NCBI GenBank assembly: GCA_016219185.1
Contig: JACRBZ010000050.1
Coordinates: 1 to 64,000, forward strand
DNA length: 64,000 nucleotides
Direction: 5' to 3'
Source: Deltaproteobacteria bacterium
GTDB taxonomy: Bacteria; Desulfobacterota; Desulfobacteria; Desulfobacterales; Desulfatirhabdiaceae
Made by a program: the position numbers and the translations under genes. The notes under the pieces were generated by a model. It had not been told where the DNA came from. It did no database searches and worked only from the letters and a program-made list of their open reading frames with translations. Below, piece after piece: positions 26,055 to 35,170 of the stretch. Numbering within the stretch: the first letter of the stretch is position 1; each line of letters begins with the position of its first letter.

Positions 26055-29000
26055 TTATTGGGTTTCAAACAGAACCTGTGAGCCTTGAGCGGTTAGAAAC
26101 AGCAGATTTAAGTTTAAATTTTGCGCCACGGATTGAATCTCGGAATTCACAACGCTCTGATCGGGAGCATTCAGCTTATACTCGGGCATCCCTTCCCAGA
26201 TGATGCTGTCACCATTTTTGATCAATATCTTCCCGGTATTCGAATCAATGACGCAAGTCAGGCTGTAACCTATTTCCAGTAATGATGCAAATCCCTCCGG
26301 GTCATGAACATAGGGAATTAAATTTTGTTTCGTTCCATCCGGATAGGTGACAACAACCGTACCATAACTGTTGTTATTGCCCGTAAACAGACATTGGGAT
26401 GACCCCGTGGCCGTCAGTTTGCTCTTGTCCGCATATAACTGAAATCGGAAGGCCATCGGATAATTCGGCGCGTTTACCAGCACCACATGATCCGCCCCAT
26501 AGGAGACTGTCCATCCGGCATAGCTTTCAATTGTCTGTTTGAATATTGCCTGATCCGCACCGGCCGGATACAGTGTGATGATGATGTTTCTTGTGCATAT
26601 TTCAATGTTTCCAGTATCGGTGCTTTTAAAATAATAAGAAGCATCGGTTGTCACCAGGGACCCTGTAATGACGGTAAAAACAATTCCACCGAAATTTTGC
26701 GAGCCGATGGTCATCACCCCATCCGCCGAGGTGTCCATATGAATGGACGAATCCCCAAGTGCACCTTTCAGGTATTCCGTGATCAAATCGACCACAGAAT
26801 AGGCATGCGTTGCATCAATTTGTAAAAACTTTGCATTGGGATCCAAAACACTTTGGCCGTTCACCGTGGTTGTAATTATGGGAGTTATATTCAATCCCGG
26901 AACAGCTTTGGCATCAGACGAAGAAAGGGTATCTCCATATTGATACGGTCTAATCAGATTGATGCCGTATGAATATGTTGTCGTTGTCGGCCCGTGTCCT
27001 GAATCATTTTTACCGCAGAACCGGATCTTTATCCGGGTATTCTTATTGGTTGAAGATGGCACGGTAAAATTGCCGGATGATCCGGCAATAGAGGCAGAGA
27101 TTTGGCCTGAAAGCACGTTTGCAGTGCTCGGATCCGTTGGCGTTGCCGGTTCGCTGCCATCCTCGGTTTTGGTGTAATTATAATTGATTTGTTTTGCATT
27201 AGTCGAAGACACGGATATTGTTTGAGGCGCCGTTGTCCAACTTGTATCCCCCGGACTTACCACAACTTCGGCAGGCAACCGCATATCGATTGCATAGGAA
27301 TAAGTTGACGTTGCTGTTCCGTATCCAGCATCATTTTTACCACAGAACCTGATCTTTATTCTGGTGTTCTTTTTGGTTGAATATGGAACAGCAAAATTGC
27401 CTGATGCACCGGTAATTGAGCCAATACCTGCAACCTGACTTCCAGCACTCGGATCAGTTGGCTCAGACGGTTCGCTGTCATCCTCGGTTTCGGTATAAGT
27501 GTAATTAATCTGTTTTGCATTTGTCGAAGAAACGGATATTGTTTGAGGCGCCGTTGTCCAACTTGTATCCCCCGGACTCACCACGACCGCGCCGGGCAAT
27601 TGCACCGGCGACTTCAAATCGATCGTGTAGGAATACGTCTGAGTATCCGCTCCATAACCTGCAGAATTTTTACCACAGAACTTTATCTTGATTTTTGTTA
27701 TCGTTCCGGTTGAAGATGGGACAACGTAATTTCCCACTGCACCACTGATAATTCCTCTAATTTCATTTGTTGTCGGCGATGGAACAAATGGATTGCTCGG
27801 AGTGCTTGGAACGCTGGGGTCGGTGGGGTCCGCAGGGTCGGTTCCATCCGTGGTTTTGTTGTATGCGTATTCAACCTGTGATGCGTTAGCAGAGGATACG
27901 GCAATAGTTTGCCCCGCACTTGTCCAACTACCGTTTGTCGGATTGGCTGAAACAGCTCCGGGAGTTTGCGCTGGAGTTTGCCCTGAAAGATCAATCGTGT
28001 AGCTACAGGTTGCCGAAACTGTCCCCACCCCATAATCATTGACACCAACAAACTTCATCAGAACTTTATTCAATTTCTGAGCAGTTACTGGGATTGTGAA
28101 TCTCACCGTCGATCCGCCACCTGACAGCAATGCGGAAGAATTAGGATCTGGCGGCGTTCCTGGAGTCGATCCATCCGTCGTTTTCGTGTAGGTGGCAAAA
28201 ATACTTGTTGCCCCCTGAGAGCTCACTGAAGTAAAAGCCTGGCTGGCATCGGTCCAGCTTCCGGAAGCCGGACTTGCAGAAGTTGGACCCGGTGGATCTC
28301 CTACAGGTGGGGGTGTATAATTATTGATTTCATAGGAACACAGAAGAGAAGACGGGCTAAAACCGCCGCCGTTCCACCCTATAAAACGAACGCTGGTCCG
28401 CATGTCGGCATTGTTGCCATAAGGGATGTTGAATGTTCCCGAACCATTGGTCAGCGTAATTACTGAAGAATTGATTGTCGGCACATCTGGATCTGCTGGC
28501 GTACCTGAAATGCTGGTTGAAATGGAATAATAAATTTTTTCCGCTCCGGAACAGGTCAAACTCACGGGCGCTTGCGCGGATGTCCAACTTCCGGAAGAAG
28601 GAGTTGCGGATACGGCTTCAGGCGGCGTCAAATCCATGACATAGGTGTATACGGCGGATATACTTCCCGAAGAGCCTGTACCGTTGGCATTATAGCCCAT
28701 GAACTTCAATTTATAAGTCGTTATCTGGCCCGGAGTACCGGCCAGCGAGACAACGCTCGATGGCCCGGCCACATTCGAAACACCGCCGGTACCGATCGGG
28801 TCTGGGGGGTCTGAAGGATTTAATCCATTCGTCAGGGTATAATAAATCGTCGTGGCATTGGCGGAGGTAACCGTGATGTTGGCGGGCGTGGTCTTAAAGG
28901 TTGCGGACGGCGTTGCCGTGACGGCTCCGGGAGTAACGGGTCTCAAATCAATGGTGTAGGAATAAATACCGGATTCATCGCTCGAACCGCCGCTATTGAC

Positions 29001-29894
29001 GCCGATAAAACGATATTTGTATATCCGAATCTCGCCCGCAACGCCAATAAGATCGTCTGACAGGGACGTACCGCTGCCGCTGATATCAAAGTCATTTGCG
29101 CTGGGAATTCTTGGGTCCGCGGGAGGATTATTGACGTCACTGGATGAGGTAAACGTACCATAAATATTGGCTGCCTTGGTGCTCGTGGCCGTAATGGTCT
29201 GCGTGATTCCGGAGGTCCAGATCGTATTGTTTGCCGGCGTGACTTCCGGCTTTCCGGGTCTGGCGCTTGGCTCCAGGTATTCCGTTACGCCTTCAACGTC
29301 CGTTGCCCAGTTAATGGATCCATCGGGATTTGATCCGGAATGGTTATACCAGTTGTTATACGCATCGGCATTTACTACAATATTAACCGAATTATAATAC
29401 GTGTACGATCCCTTATCCGAATCAACCTTGACATAAAGCCATCCGCCACGCGCCGCGGACAAATAGGGCGCGGCAAAGCCGTCGGATAAAATTGCCAGCC
29501 GTCCGCCATTAATCTGTCCGGCATAATACTGGTCCGAGGCTTCCAGAGATGCCAGTGTATAGGAGGATGAGGGTGAAAACTGACCAAAAGCACTTGTGGG
29601 CGGCGTCTCATGATGCGCGATCGCGCTCACCCCACCCCATTCAAGGATTTCCAGGGAGATCAGCGTGGAGCCAGGCGGAATAAACACGCGAAAGCGTTCT
29701 TTAAACCCCGATATATAGGCATTATTGACAATAACATTTCCGTGCCCGTCTGCTCCCGCCGCCCTTCCGTAATCTCCATTAATGAGACCGGAAGGATAGA
29801 GTGAAGTGTAATACGTAGGGTTGTCGGCGCTTGCTGCCCCTGCCGCGGACAAATACATTAGCACAAACAGCCATATCTTAGCCCATGTTCTCAT
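26055..29894 (-). CDS. Large secreted repeat protein with chitobiase/Ig-like repeats
   Basis: About 1279 residues from the ATG at 29894 (GGAGG six bases upstream; TTG at 29912 is the alternative). A signal peptide (WLFVLMYLSAAGAASA) is followed by a lectin- or jelly-roll-like N-terminal part. Seven repeats of roughly 100 residues come next, with the pattern P-GAV-x-x-x-P, SWT-x-x-x-QTI-x-VSS-x-NA, DP-x-DP and KIKF-CGKN-x-AGYG, ending Y-TYSY-x-IDL. A non-repetitive C-terminal domain of about 300 residues closes the protein. The repeats resemble the C-terminal beta-sandwich of chitobiase/beta-hexosaminidase. No catalytic motif was seen. Probably exported, perhaps by the nearby type II system. 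Confidence 0.8.
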   Translation of the reverse strand: MRTWAKIWLFVLMYLSAAGAASADNPTYYTSLYPSGLINGDYGRAAGADGHGNVIVNNAYISGFKERFRVFIPPGSTLISLEILEWGGVSAIAHHETPPTSAFGQFSPSSSYTLASLEASDQYYAGQINGGRLAILSDGFAAPYLSAARGGWLYVKVDSDKGSYTYYNSVNIVVNADAYNNWYNHSGSNPDGSINWATDVEGVTEYLEPSARPGKPEVTPANNTIWTSGITQTITATSTKAANIYGTFTSSSDVNNPPADPRIPSANDFDISGSGTSLSDDLIGVAGEIRIYKYRFIGVNSGGSSDESGIYSYTIDLRPVTPGAVTATPSATFKTTPANITVTSANATTIYYTLTNGLNPSDPPDPIGTGGVSNVAGPSSVVSLAGTPGQITTYKLKFMGYNANGTGSSGSISAVYTYVMDLTPPEAVSATPSSGSWTSAQAPVSLTCSGAEKIYYSISTSISGTPADPDVPTINSSVITLTNGSGTFNIPYGNNADMRTSVRFIGWNGGGFSPSSLLCSYEINNYTPPPVGDPPGPTSASPASGSWTDASQAFTSVSSQGATSIFATYTKTTDGSTPGTPPDPNSSALLSGGGSTVRFTIPVTAQKLNKVLMKFVGVNDYGVGTVSATCSYTIDLSGQTPAQTPGAVSANPTNGSWTSAGQTIAVSSANASQVEYAYNKTTDGTDPADPTDPSVPSTPSNPFVPSPTTNEIRGIISGAVGNYVVPSSTGTITKIKIKFCGKNSAGYGADTQTYSYTIDLKSPVQLPGAVVVSPGDTSWTTAPQTISVSSTNAKQINYTYTETEDDSEPSEPTDPSAGSQVAGIGSITGASGNFAVPYSTKKNTRIKIRFCGKNDAGYGTATSTYSYAIDMRLPAEVVVSPGDTSWTTAPQTISVSSTNAKQINYNYTKTEDGSEPATPTDPSTANVLSGQISASIAGSSGNFTVPSSTNKNTRIKIRFCGKNDSGHGPTTTTYSYGINLIRPYQYGDTLSSSDAKAVPGLNITPIITTTVNGQSVLDPNAKFLQIDATHAYSVVDLITEYLKGALGDSSIHMDTSADGVMTIGSQNFGGIVFTVITGSLVTTDASYYFKSTDTGNIEICTRNIIITLYPAGADQAIFKQTIESYAGWTVSYGADHVVLVNAPNYPMAFRFQLYADKSKLTATGSSQCLFTGNNNSYGTVVVTYPDGTKQNLIPYVHDPEGFASLLEIGYSLTCVIDSNTGKILIKNGDSIIWEGMPEYKLNAPDQSVVNSEIQSVAQNLNLNLLFLTAQGSQVLFETQ
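26930..27960 (-). repeat. Internal tandem repeats, about 321-bp period
   Basis: The last three repeats of the secreted protein are similar at the DNA level. For example TTTGAGGCGCCGTTGTCCAA occurs at 27221 and again at 27542 (period 321 bp, 107 codons), with long near-identical stretches around it. The upstream repeats are recognisable only as protein. This indicates recent duplication or gene conversion at the C-terminal side of the array. Confidence 0.8.
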
Positions 29895-29963
29895 GACATA
29901 CCTCCGAAACAAAACATAATAAATATTTCAACTTGACGATAGTCTCTTGTAACCCATACATCT

Positions 29964-29979
29964 AGCAACTATCATGCCA
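29964..29979 (-). promoter_or_regulatory. Sigma-54 (-24/-12) promoter of the large repeat protein
   Basis: The minus-strand 16-mer TGGCATGATAGTTGCT matches TGGCACG-N4-TTGCW with one mismatch and correct spacing. It is nearly the same as the site before gspG. Transcription would start near 29953, about 60 bp before the ATG. The rest of the 415-bp gap 29895-30309 holds a terminator (30237-30273) and no further recognisable gene. Confidence 0.7.
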
Positions 29980-30236
29980 TATTAACCACATTTCGAGTAA
30001 AAGGTATTCACTTGCCATTTTCAGGGTCCACTTCCATATATTTCGACATTTAATCCCTGTAATTGCCGGGTGATACGGTCAGCGACATCTTGACACGCTT
30101 TTTGTAGAAAAAAGTATTTGGTCAGCGTTTCTTAAGAGGCACAAGATTGGTAGATCACATTGCAGAAATTGATGTGTCGAATCGATACAAATTGATCAGA
30201 AGTCAAATAAACAGTTATAAAGGCATCAAATAAACA

Positions 30237-30273
30237 GACTGGATTCATTTGAATTTCTCAAATGAATCCAGTC
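30237..30273 (-). terminator. Rho-independent terminator of the 473-aa-frame secreted protein
   Basis: A perfect 16-bp stem (30237-30252 with 30258-30273, starting GACTGGATTCATTTGA) with a 5-nt loop. On the minus strand it is followed by T-rich TGTTTATTTG. It is placed about 35 bp after the stop codon at 30310. Confidence 0.85.
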
Positions 30274-30309
30274 AGGAAAGAACAACACCGTAATTTTAAA
30301 CCTTAAGCA

Positions 30310-31689
30310 TTACGGATTCAGCAACTGCAAATCTGAATACTGATAGAAAGGATATGCAACTCCCGCGACCGGCACTGTGACATATCTCTGGGTCCATGCT
30401 GCTTCTGCTTCCGACACGCTGGCGGATCTGATATAAAGCGCGCTTGACAGAACAGGGGTACCATCGAAAGAGCCGAGTAAGCCAGGTGACAGTAATCTAA
30501 ATGTCGTCGGGGTAATCGCGAAGGCATACCGAATCCAGCCTTCCGTAAACAGATCACCAGGAATATACGCGTTTATCCACTGCATTTCTTCGCACATTCT
30601 AAGGCTGGTGCCACCACCGGAAAATGGGCCGGAAGTAACGGTGTTTTCCTTCAAATCATAACCCGTTGAAGTATAAGTGAGACATTTAAAAGGAGTTCTA
30701 GCACCGCCTACAACACCAAAATAATCGCCGGTTTTTGCAGCGGCAGGTGTTCCGGTATATGTATCACAAGGTGACGGATCGGTTAGCAGTTTGTAGCCGA
30801 ATGACAGTTTTGTCGGGAAAGTGAAGAAATGAAGCGTTGCGGCTGCGCCCTTCCAAATATAAGGCATTGCAACGTTTGTTTTTGCCATGGCGGCTTCAAG
30901 TTCTCCGATCGTATTGTTCGAAGTACTGACCAAGCCCGTGTTTGCTCCGGTTCCCTGGAAGGAGGTATTATGCCAATCCGCATAAACCTGTCCACGTGTC
31001 AACGCTGAGTATGAACCTGCGTCCGTATTCTGGAATTCATGATAGCCGGTCAAAATATTGGTTGTTGCGATCGTTCTCGGAACAGTCACACCATTAATCT
31101 GATCGTTTTCATACCAGTTGAACACTTTGTCTTTTGTCAGCTTGCCAGAACCCAGTGCGGTGGTGGCATTAACTTCGATAACTTCAATGTACCCATAATC
31201 GGTGGAGTCTGTCTTTGAATCAATTTTGCTGGCAGCCGGACATTTTACAGGAAAAAACGGCATGGATACCGGATTTGTCGGGCTGGCAAAATAGAGTGCA
31301 ACATCCGCCGCAGCCATGACGCCTGCGGGCTTGGAAACCAGGATACTATCATCATCTGAATAGATGTAGGTACCCTGCGCACCATATCTGATAAAGCCTG
31401 TCCAAACATCGTTCGGGGACAGATAAACCAAGAAGTCAAGTAATTCATCGCTCCAGTTATGGCTGCGAATAACCACTTTGGCTACGGTGCTATAAGAGTT
31501 GCTGGTGTTAATCACGCTTATTTGTGTTTGCCATCCACCGCTGGCAGCCAGATACCATGGAAAGAAAATTAAGTCACCTTCGCCGTTCGGTGCAATCTTT
31601 ACGTGATCAAATTGATCAAAAGCAAACGTTGTTCCCCCCATGATCGCAAACACTGCGAGAAGAACCAAACAAAATCTAAATTTTTTCAT
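30310..31689 (-). CDS. Secreted protein of unknown function
   Basis: About 459 residues from the ATG at 31689, preceded by GGAGGGAAAAGAA. It has a clear signal peptide (FRFCLVLLAVFAIMGGTTFA). The mature part is beta-rich, with an early DLIFFPWYLAASGGWQTQIS segment followed by VINTSNSYSTVAKVVIRSH. This resembles surface or outer-membrane proteins repeated in deltaproteobacterial genomes. No enzyme motif was recognised. It has its own terminator, so it is a monocistronic, probably highly expressed exported protein. Confidence 0.7.
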   Translation of the reverse strand: MKKFRFCLVLLAVFAIMGGTTFAFDQFDHVKIAPNGEGDLIFFPWYLAASGGWQTQISVINTSNSYSTVAKVVIRSHNWSDELLDFLVYLSPNDVWTGFIRYGAQGTYIYSDDDSILVSKPAGVMAAADVALYFASPTNPVSMPFFPVKCPAASKIDSKTDSTDYGYIEVIEVNATTALGSGKLTKDKVFNWYENDQINGVTVPRTIATTNILTGYHEFQNTDAGSYSALTRGQVYADWHNTSFQGTGANTGLVSTSNNTIGELEAAMAKTNVAMPYIWKGAAATLHFFTFPTKLSFGYKLLTDPSPCDTYTGTPAAAKTGDYFGVVGGARTPFKCLTYTSTGYDLKENTVTSGPFSGGGTSLRMCEEMQWINAYIPGDLFTEGWIRYAFAITPTTFRLLSPGLLGSFDGTPVLSSALYIRSASVSEAEAAWTQRYVTVPVAGVAYPFYQYSDLQLLNP

Positions 31690-31859
31690 TTCTTTTCCCT
31701 CCTGAACTGATATTGAATTTTCGAGAACCAATCAATTGTTCAAACAATCTATCCCAATCTTTTTCTTCCTTTAAAGACCTTTTGTCACCCCCTTTCAGAG
31801 TTATATATTTTTCATCAATCAAGAAATTACCGGTTTGCAGTTCATGCTTCAGGCCGACG

Positions 31860-32330
31860 TCATTTATCAGGGTTTATGAAAGGATCATCAAATGCATGGT
31901 ACCATTTTTCATTCATCAGCACCCACCGGTCTTTAAAATATACTTCCCGAGTCCGGATGGAGGCAGCCTCATCCTTGACTTCAGCCGTAAACCCAATAAA
32001 TATCAAATTCTGATTTTTCCATTCGATATTTTCGATTCTTACCGCATTCCAGACTTTGTTTTTACCAGCGCTAATAAAACCAGCGTATTTTTCCGGATCA
32101 ACCATTACTTTGACATAAGGCGCTTCCAGTTTCAAGACATTTGTTACATCTCCGCTGCTGCGGTATCCCCAATATTCTTCAAACCTGTCTTTGAGCTGAC
32201 TGTCCGGCCACTCAATATTATTGGGTTTGTTAACCGGCAGCATCCTTGTATTTTTCAGCGTACACCCGCTGTTTAAGGAAATTAAAATAAGCACTGCCAG
32301 AAAACAAATTATTTTTCTATTTGCAATCAC
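31860..32330 (-). CDS. Hypothetical lipoprotein
   Basis: A GTG start at 32330 is chosen because GAGGA lies six bases upstream and the longer frame only overlaps the preceding gene. The sequence starts with a lipoprotein signal (ICFLAVLILISLNSGC, lipobox ending in Cys). The mature part of about 135 residues (DRFEEYWGYRSSGDV, KWYHAFDDPF) looks like an NTF2-like or beta-barrel-type small domain. It follows the chaperone-like gene by 10 bp. Function unknown; envelope location is likely. Confidence 0.65.
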   Translation of the reverse strand: MIANRKIICFLAVLILISLNSGCTLKNTRMLPVNKPNNIEWPDSQLKDRFEEYWGYRSSGDVTNVLKLEAPYVKVMVDPEKYAGFISAGKNKVWNAVRIENIEWKNQNLIFIGFTAEVKDEAASIRTREVYFKDRWVLMNEKWYHAFDDPFINPDK

Positions 32331-32340
32331 TATATATCCT

Positions 32341-32931
32341 CTAATATCCGGAAAGCACCTTAACATGGTACTTGTCGCACAACCGTTTAAATTCATCCGC
32401 CACCAGCCCTGCTTTTCTGTTCTGGATCAGCCTGTCGCGGATCATTTTCTTCATTTCCCCATCCAGCGTATCCGGGCGAAAAAAATCGGCGGACATCGCA
32501 TCATCGCCCCTGGCGGTCTTTTCAGGAAATGCCAGATAATAAGATTCGATCGCCGCAGCACTGACGGGATACTGCTCGTATATATAAGCTATATATTGAT
32601 TATAGAGTTGAATCAGTTTCTGCAAACGTTCTCTTGTCAACCCTGGCTGCATTGACTGGGCCGCAGCCTCATCCGGCACTAAAGGCCCCGCAAGATTCAG
32701 CGCCAGTGCTTCTTTGGCAAAAAGCCTCACCCTGAGCATCGCATCCATGAATTCTTTAGGTGTCGTTTCAAACCCCGATTCTTCGTAAGCACCCTTCAAC
32801 ACATCAATGTCCTTGCTGTAAACGACGATATCATCGCCGGTTGCCACAATAGTATCCCCCGCCATTGCCGGTCCAGCAATCATCAGCATCAGAAACAAAT
32901 ACAGCCCAACACTTTTGTACATACCCGTCAT
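32341..32931 (-). CDS. Periplasmic SurA/PpiC-type chaperone-like protein
   Basis: A 196-residue protein with an N-terminal signal peptide (GLYLFLMLMIAGPAMA) and a helical SurA-N-like domain (VLKGAYEESGF, LRVRLFAKEALALNL). It lacks an evident parvulin catalytic domain. Related proteins assist export or assembly of envelope proteins and polysaccharide systems. It is cotranscribed with the lipoprotein and lies next to the type II operon. Probable role: holdase in the periplasm. Confidence 0.6.
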   Translation of the reverse strand: MTGMYKSVGLYLFLMLMIAGPAMAGDTIVATGDDIVVYSKDIDVLKGAYEESGFETTPKEFMDAMLRVRLFAKEALALNLAGPLVPDEAAAQSMQPGLTRERLQKLIQLYNQYIAYIYEQYPVSAAAIESYYLAFPEKTARGDDAMSADFFRPDTLDGEMKKMIRDRLIQNRKAGLVADEFKRLCDKYHVKVLSGY

Positions 32932-33199
32932 GAAAATTTTAATCCTTTTTTACCTAAAAAAGCATTTTTAAAGCATTCTGTCAAGAATAAATCGATACAG
33001 CATTAAAATTATAACCAACCATGTCCATGACTCATCGAATTAGCTATACTCATCTTACATTCGATCTATATGTTATTGCAACAAATATTTCATGTTTTTC
33101 ACTCAAAGATCCCATTCTGATCCGCACTGGGACCACCCATACAACTATCTGTTTTATAATGCAATATGTGTTTTTATTCATGAAAATCGTGACCAGTGG

Positions 33200-35152
33200 T
33201 TAGTTGGAGGACTCGATTAACTCCAAATATTTTTTTGCCACACCCTGCCGCGGATATTTTGCCAACACCTGGGTAAAAATTTTCCTGGACTCTTGACGCT
33301 GCCCCTGCTGGAAAAGGACAATCCCCAGATTGGCCATGGCCGGCAGATAGTCCGGGTAGCTCGACAGGGATTCCCTGAAGCATTGTTCTGCTTTGGGAAA
33401 CTCTTTTTTTTCGATATAAAGGTTTCCCCGGACAGCCAGGATCTTTGCGCGCACACGGGAGTCCGGATTTTTTTGCAGATAAAAATCCGCCGTGGACAAG
33501 GCCTCATCGAATTTCCCCTCTCGTTTCAGCAAATTGATTTTATTGATGGCGGACGGCCAGTGCGTAAAACCGGAAAACTGATCTTCAAGTCGCATCGCTT
33601 CATTCAGTGCCTGAGCCGCTTCCTGGTTCCTGCCGGCATCCAGAAGGGTTTGGGCCAGTGAATCCCAAACCCTGTATTTCACGGGAGCCAGCCTTGCATT
33701 TTCACTCCAGAGATCAACCGGGAATCGCCACAGGCTGTTTTGTTGCCACGTCAGGATGGAAAGCGCCACCAGGATCGATGCGGCTGCCCAGCCGGCAACT
33801 TTGCTATTTGTCAGGGATGGCAACTTCGAAGTAAAAAACCATCCGGCCGCAAGACATAACCCGGCATTGGGCAAATAGGTCCGATGCTCAAAAAGTACAT
33901 CCCGGATCGGAATGAGACTGGATTCAACCAAATGCGCCAGGTAATAGAAAAATATTCCAAAAGCGAGGATTGGATTTTTTTTCACCGAAAAATACGCAAG
34001 GACCATTACCAGAATATGGCCCAAAAGGGACAAAATGGCCTGTTCGTTAAAAAAACCGGCCAATACCGCTACGTCATGATCCAGATGAAGACCGATTGGA
34101 AATAGGAAGTAACGGATGTAGATCCAGATGACCTTCATCTGGGTGGCAAAGTATTCAATCCTTGGAATTTGGCCGGTTTCCCGGGTAAGAACTTCCATGG
34201 ATTCCAATGAAAACGGATTCCGGCCCGATATGCCGGACAGGAAAAACCATCCAATGCCGATGCCCACGACAAGGAAAAACAACAACTGCATCAGCCTCTT
34301 TGTCCGGAGACGGAAAAAAATCACTTCCATCACCAGAATTGCCAGAGGCAGCGTAACCGTATTCTGTTTTGTGAAGATAGCGCACAGGCCGGAAATTAAA
34401 CATGCGGCAAAAAACGGCCATTTCACTTTGGCAAGGCGACCATGAAGGTAACAAGCTATGGCGGAAAGATAAAAAAATCCCGCCAGTGACGCCAGTCTTT
34501 GAACGATGTAGGTGACAGCCTGAGATTGCAGCGGGTGCAGCAAAAAGAGCAATGCGGTGATCAGCGGGAACCATTTTAAAGCAGTCCGTGCTTCCCCGTC
34601 CCGCAGCACGGGAGTTCGCAAGAGTCCTTTTGCAAGGGCAAGCAGCGACAATCCCGCCATAAAATGGATAACGATGTTGACCACGTGATATCCGGCAACA
34701 TTGAAGCCATTCCATTCCCGGTTCAGGGCAAAGGAGAAATATCCCAGCACCCTGAGCGGGGCAAATTGCCAGATTTTCTGGAAATCATGCCAGGTTGAAA
34801 GCGACGGATTTTCGACGATCGATAAATAATCATCCAGATAGAACGGCACATCCAGGGTATGACCATAGACAACTCCGACCGCCAGTGCAAGGATCAGGAT
34901 TTCCAGCCACAAAGGGAAGATGAATCCAGCCGAATGAAAACATTCCTTCGACTTTTGGAAAGATGATGAAGAAATCCCCTCTTTCCGGGAAAAACCAAAA
35001 TATTGACCCATTTTGGCAAATATTGTCATTGACGGCGTCGACGCAACATTCGGCTCGTTTATGACAATGCTTTTTCTTCGGGGTGGAGCCTTTTTCCCGG
35101 ACCGACTCATATTGGCGCTTTGAGGAATTTTTGTCCTGCCTTTTGGGACCAT
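33200..35152 (-). CDS. GT-C membrane glycosyltransferase with C-terminal TPR repeats
   Basis: A 650-residue protein: cytoplasmic N-terminus, then about ten membrane segments, then roughly four tetratricopeptide repeats (from about residue 500). The first periplasmic loop has DVPFYLDDYLSIVENPS; this acidic pair is typical of TMTC/PMT-like O-mannosyltransferases that use lipid-linked sugars. It is the last gene of the gsp operon, 18 bp after gspD. It might glycosylate secreted proteins or pseudopilins (inference). The start may be later (ATG at 35110). Confidence 0.75.
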   Translation of the reverse strand: MVPKGRTKIPQSANMSRSGKKAPPRRKSIVINEPNVASTPSMTIFAKMGQYFGFSRKEGISSSSFQKSKECFHSAGFIFPLWLEILILALAVGVVYGHTLDVPFYLDDYLSIVENPSLSTWHDFQKIWQFAPLRVLGYFSFALNREWNGFNVAGYHVVNIVIHFMAGLSLLALAKGLLRTPVLRDGEARTALKWFPLITALLFLLHPLQSQAVTYIVQRLASLAGFFYLSAIACYLHGRLAKVKWPFFAACLISGLCAIFTKQNTVTLPLAILVMEVIFFRLRTKRLMQLLFFLVVGIGIGWFFLSGISGRNPFSLESMEVLTRETGQIPRIEYFATQMKVIWIYIRYFLFPIGLHLDHDVAVLAGFFNEQAILSLLGHILVMVLAYFSVKKNPILAFGIFFYYLAHLVESSLIPIRDVLFEHRTYLPNAGLCLAAGWFFTSKLPSLTNSKVAGWAAASILVALSILTWQQNSLWRFPVDLWSENARLAPVKYRVWDSLAQTLLDAGRNQEAAQALNEAMRLEDQFSGFTHWPSAINKINLLKREGKFDEALSTADFYLQKNPDSRVRAKILAVRGNLYIEKKEFPKAEQCFRESLSSYPDYLPAMANLGIVLFQQGQRQESRKIFTQVLAKYPRQGVAKKYLELIESSN

Positions 35153-35170
35153 GACCTCTGTATGTACCTC

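Noticed and set aside
26930-29300. Repeats as a CRISPR array
   Set aside because: The period is about 300 bp, in frame and protein-coding; there are no short repeat-spacer units.
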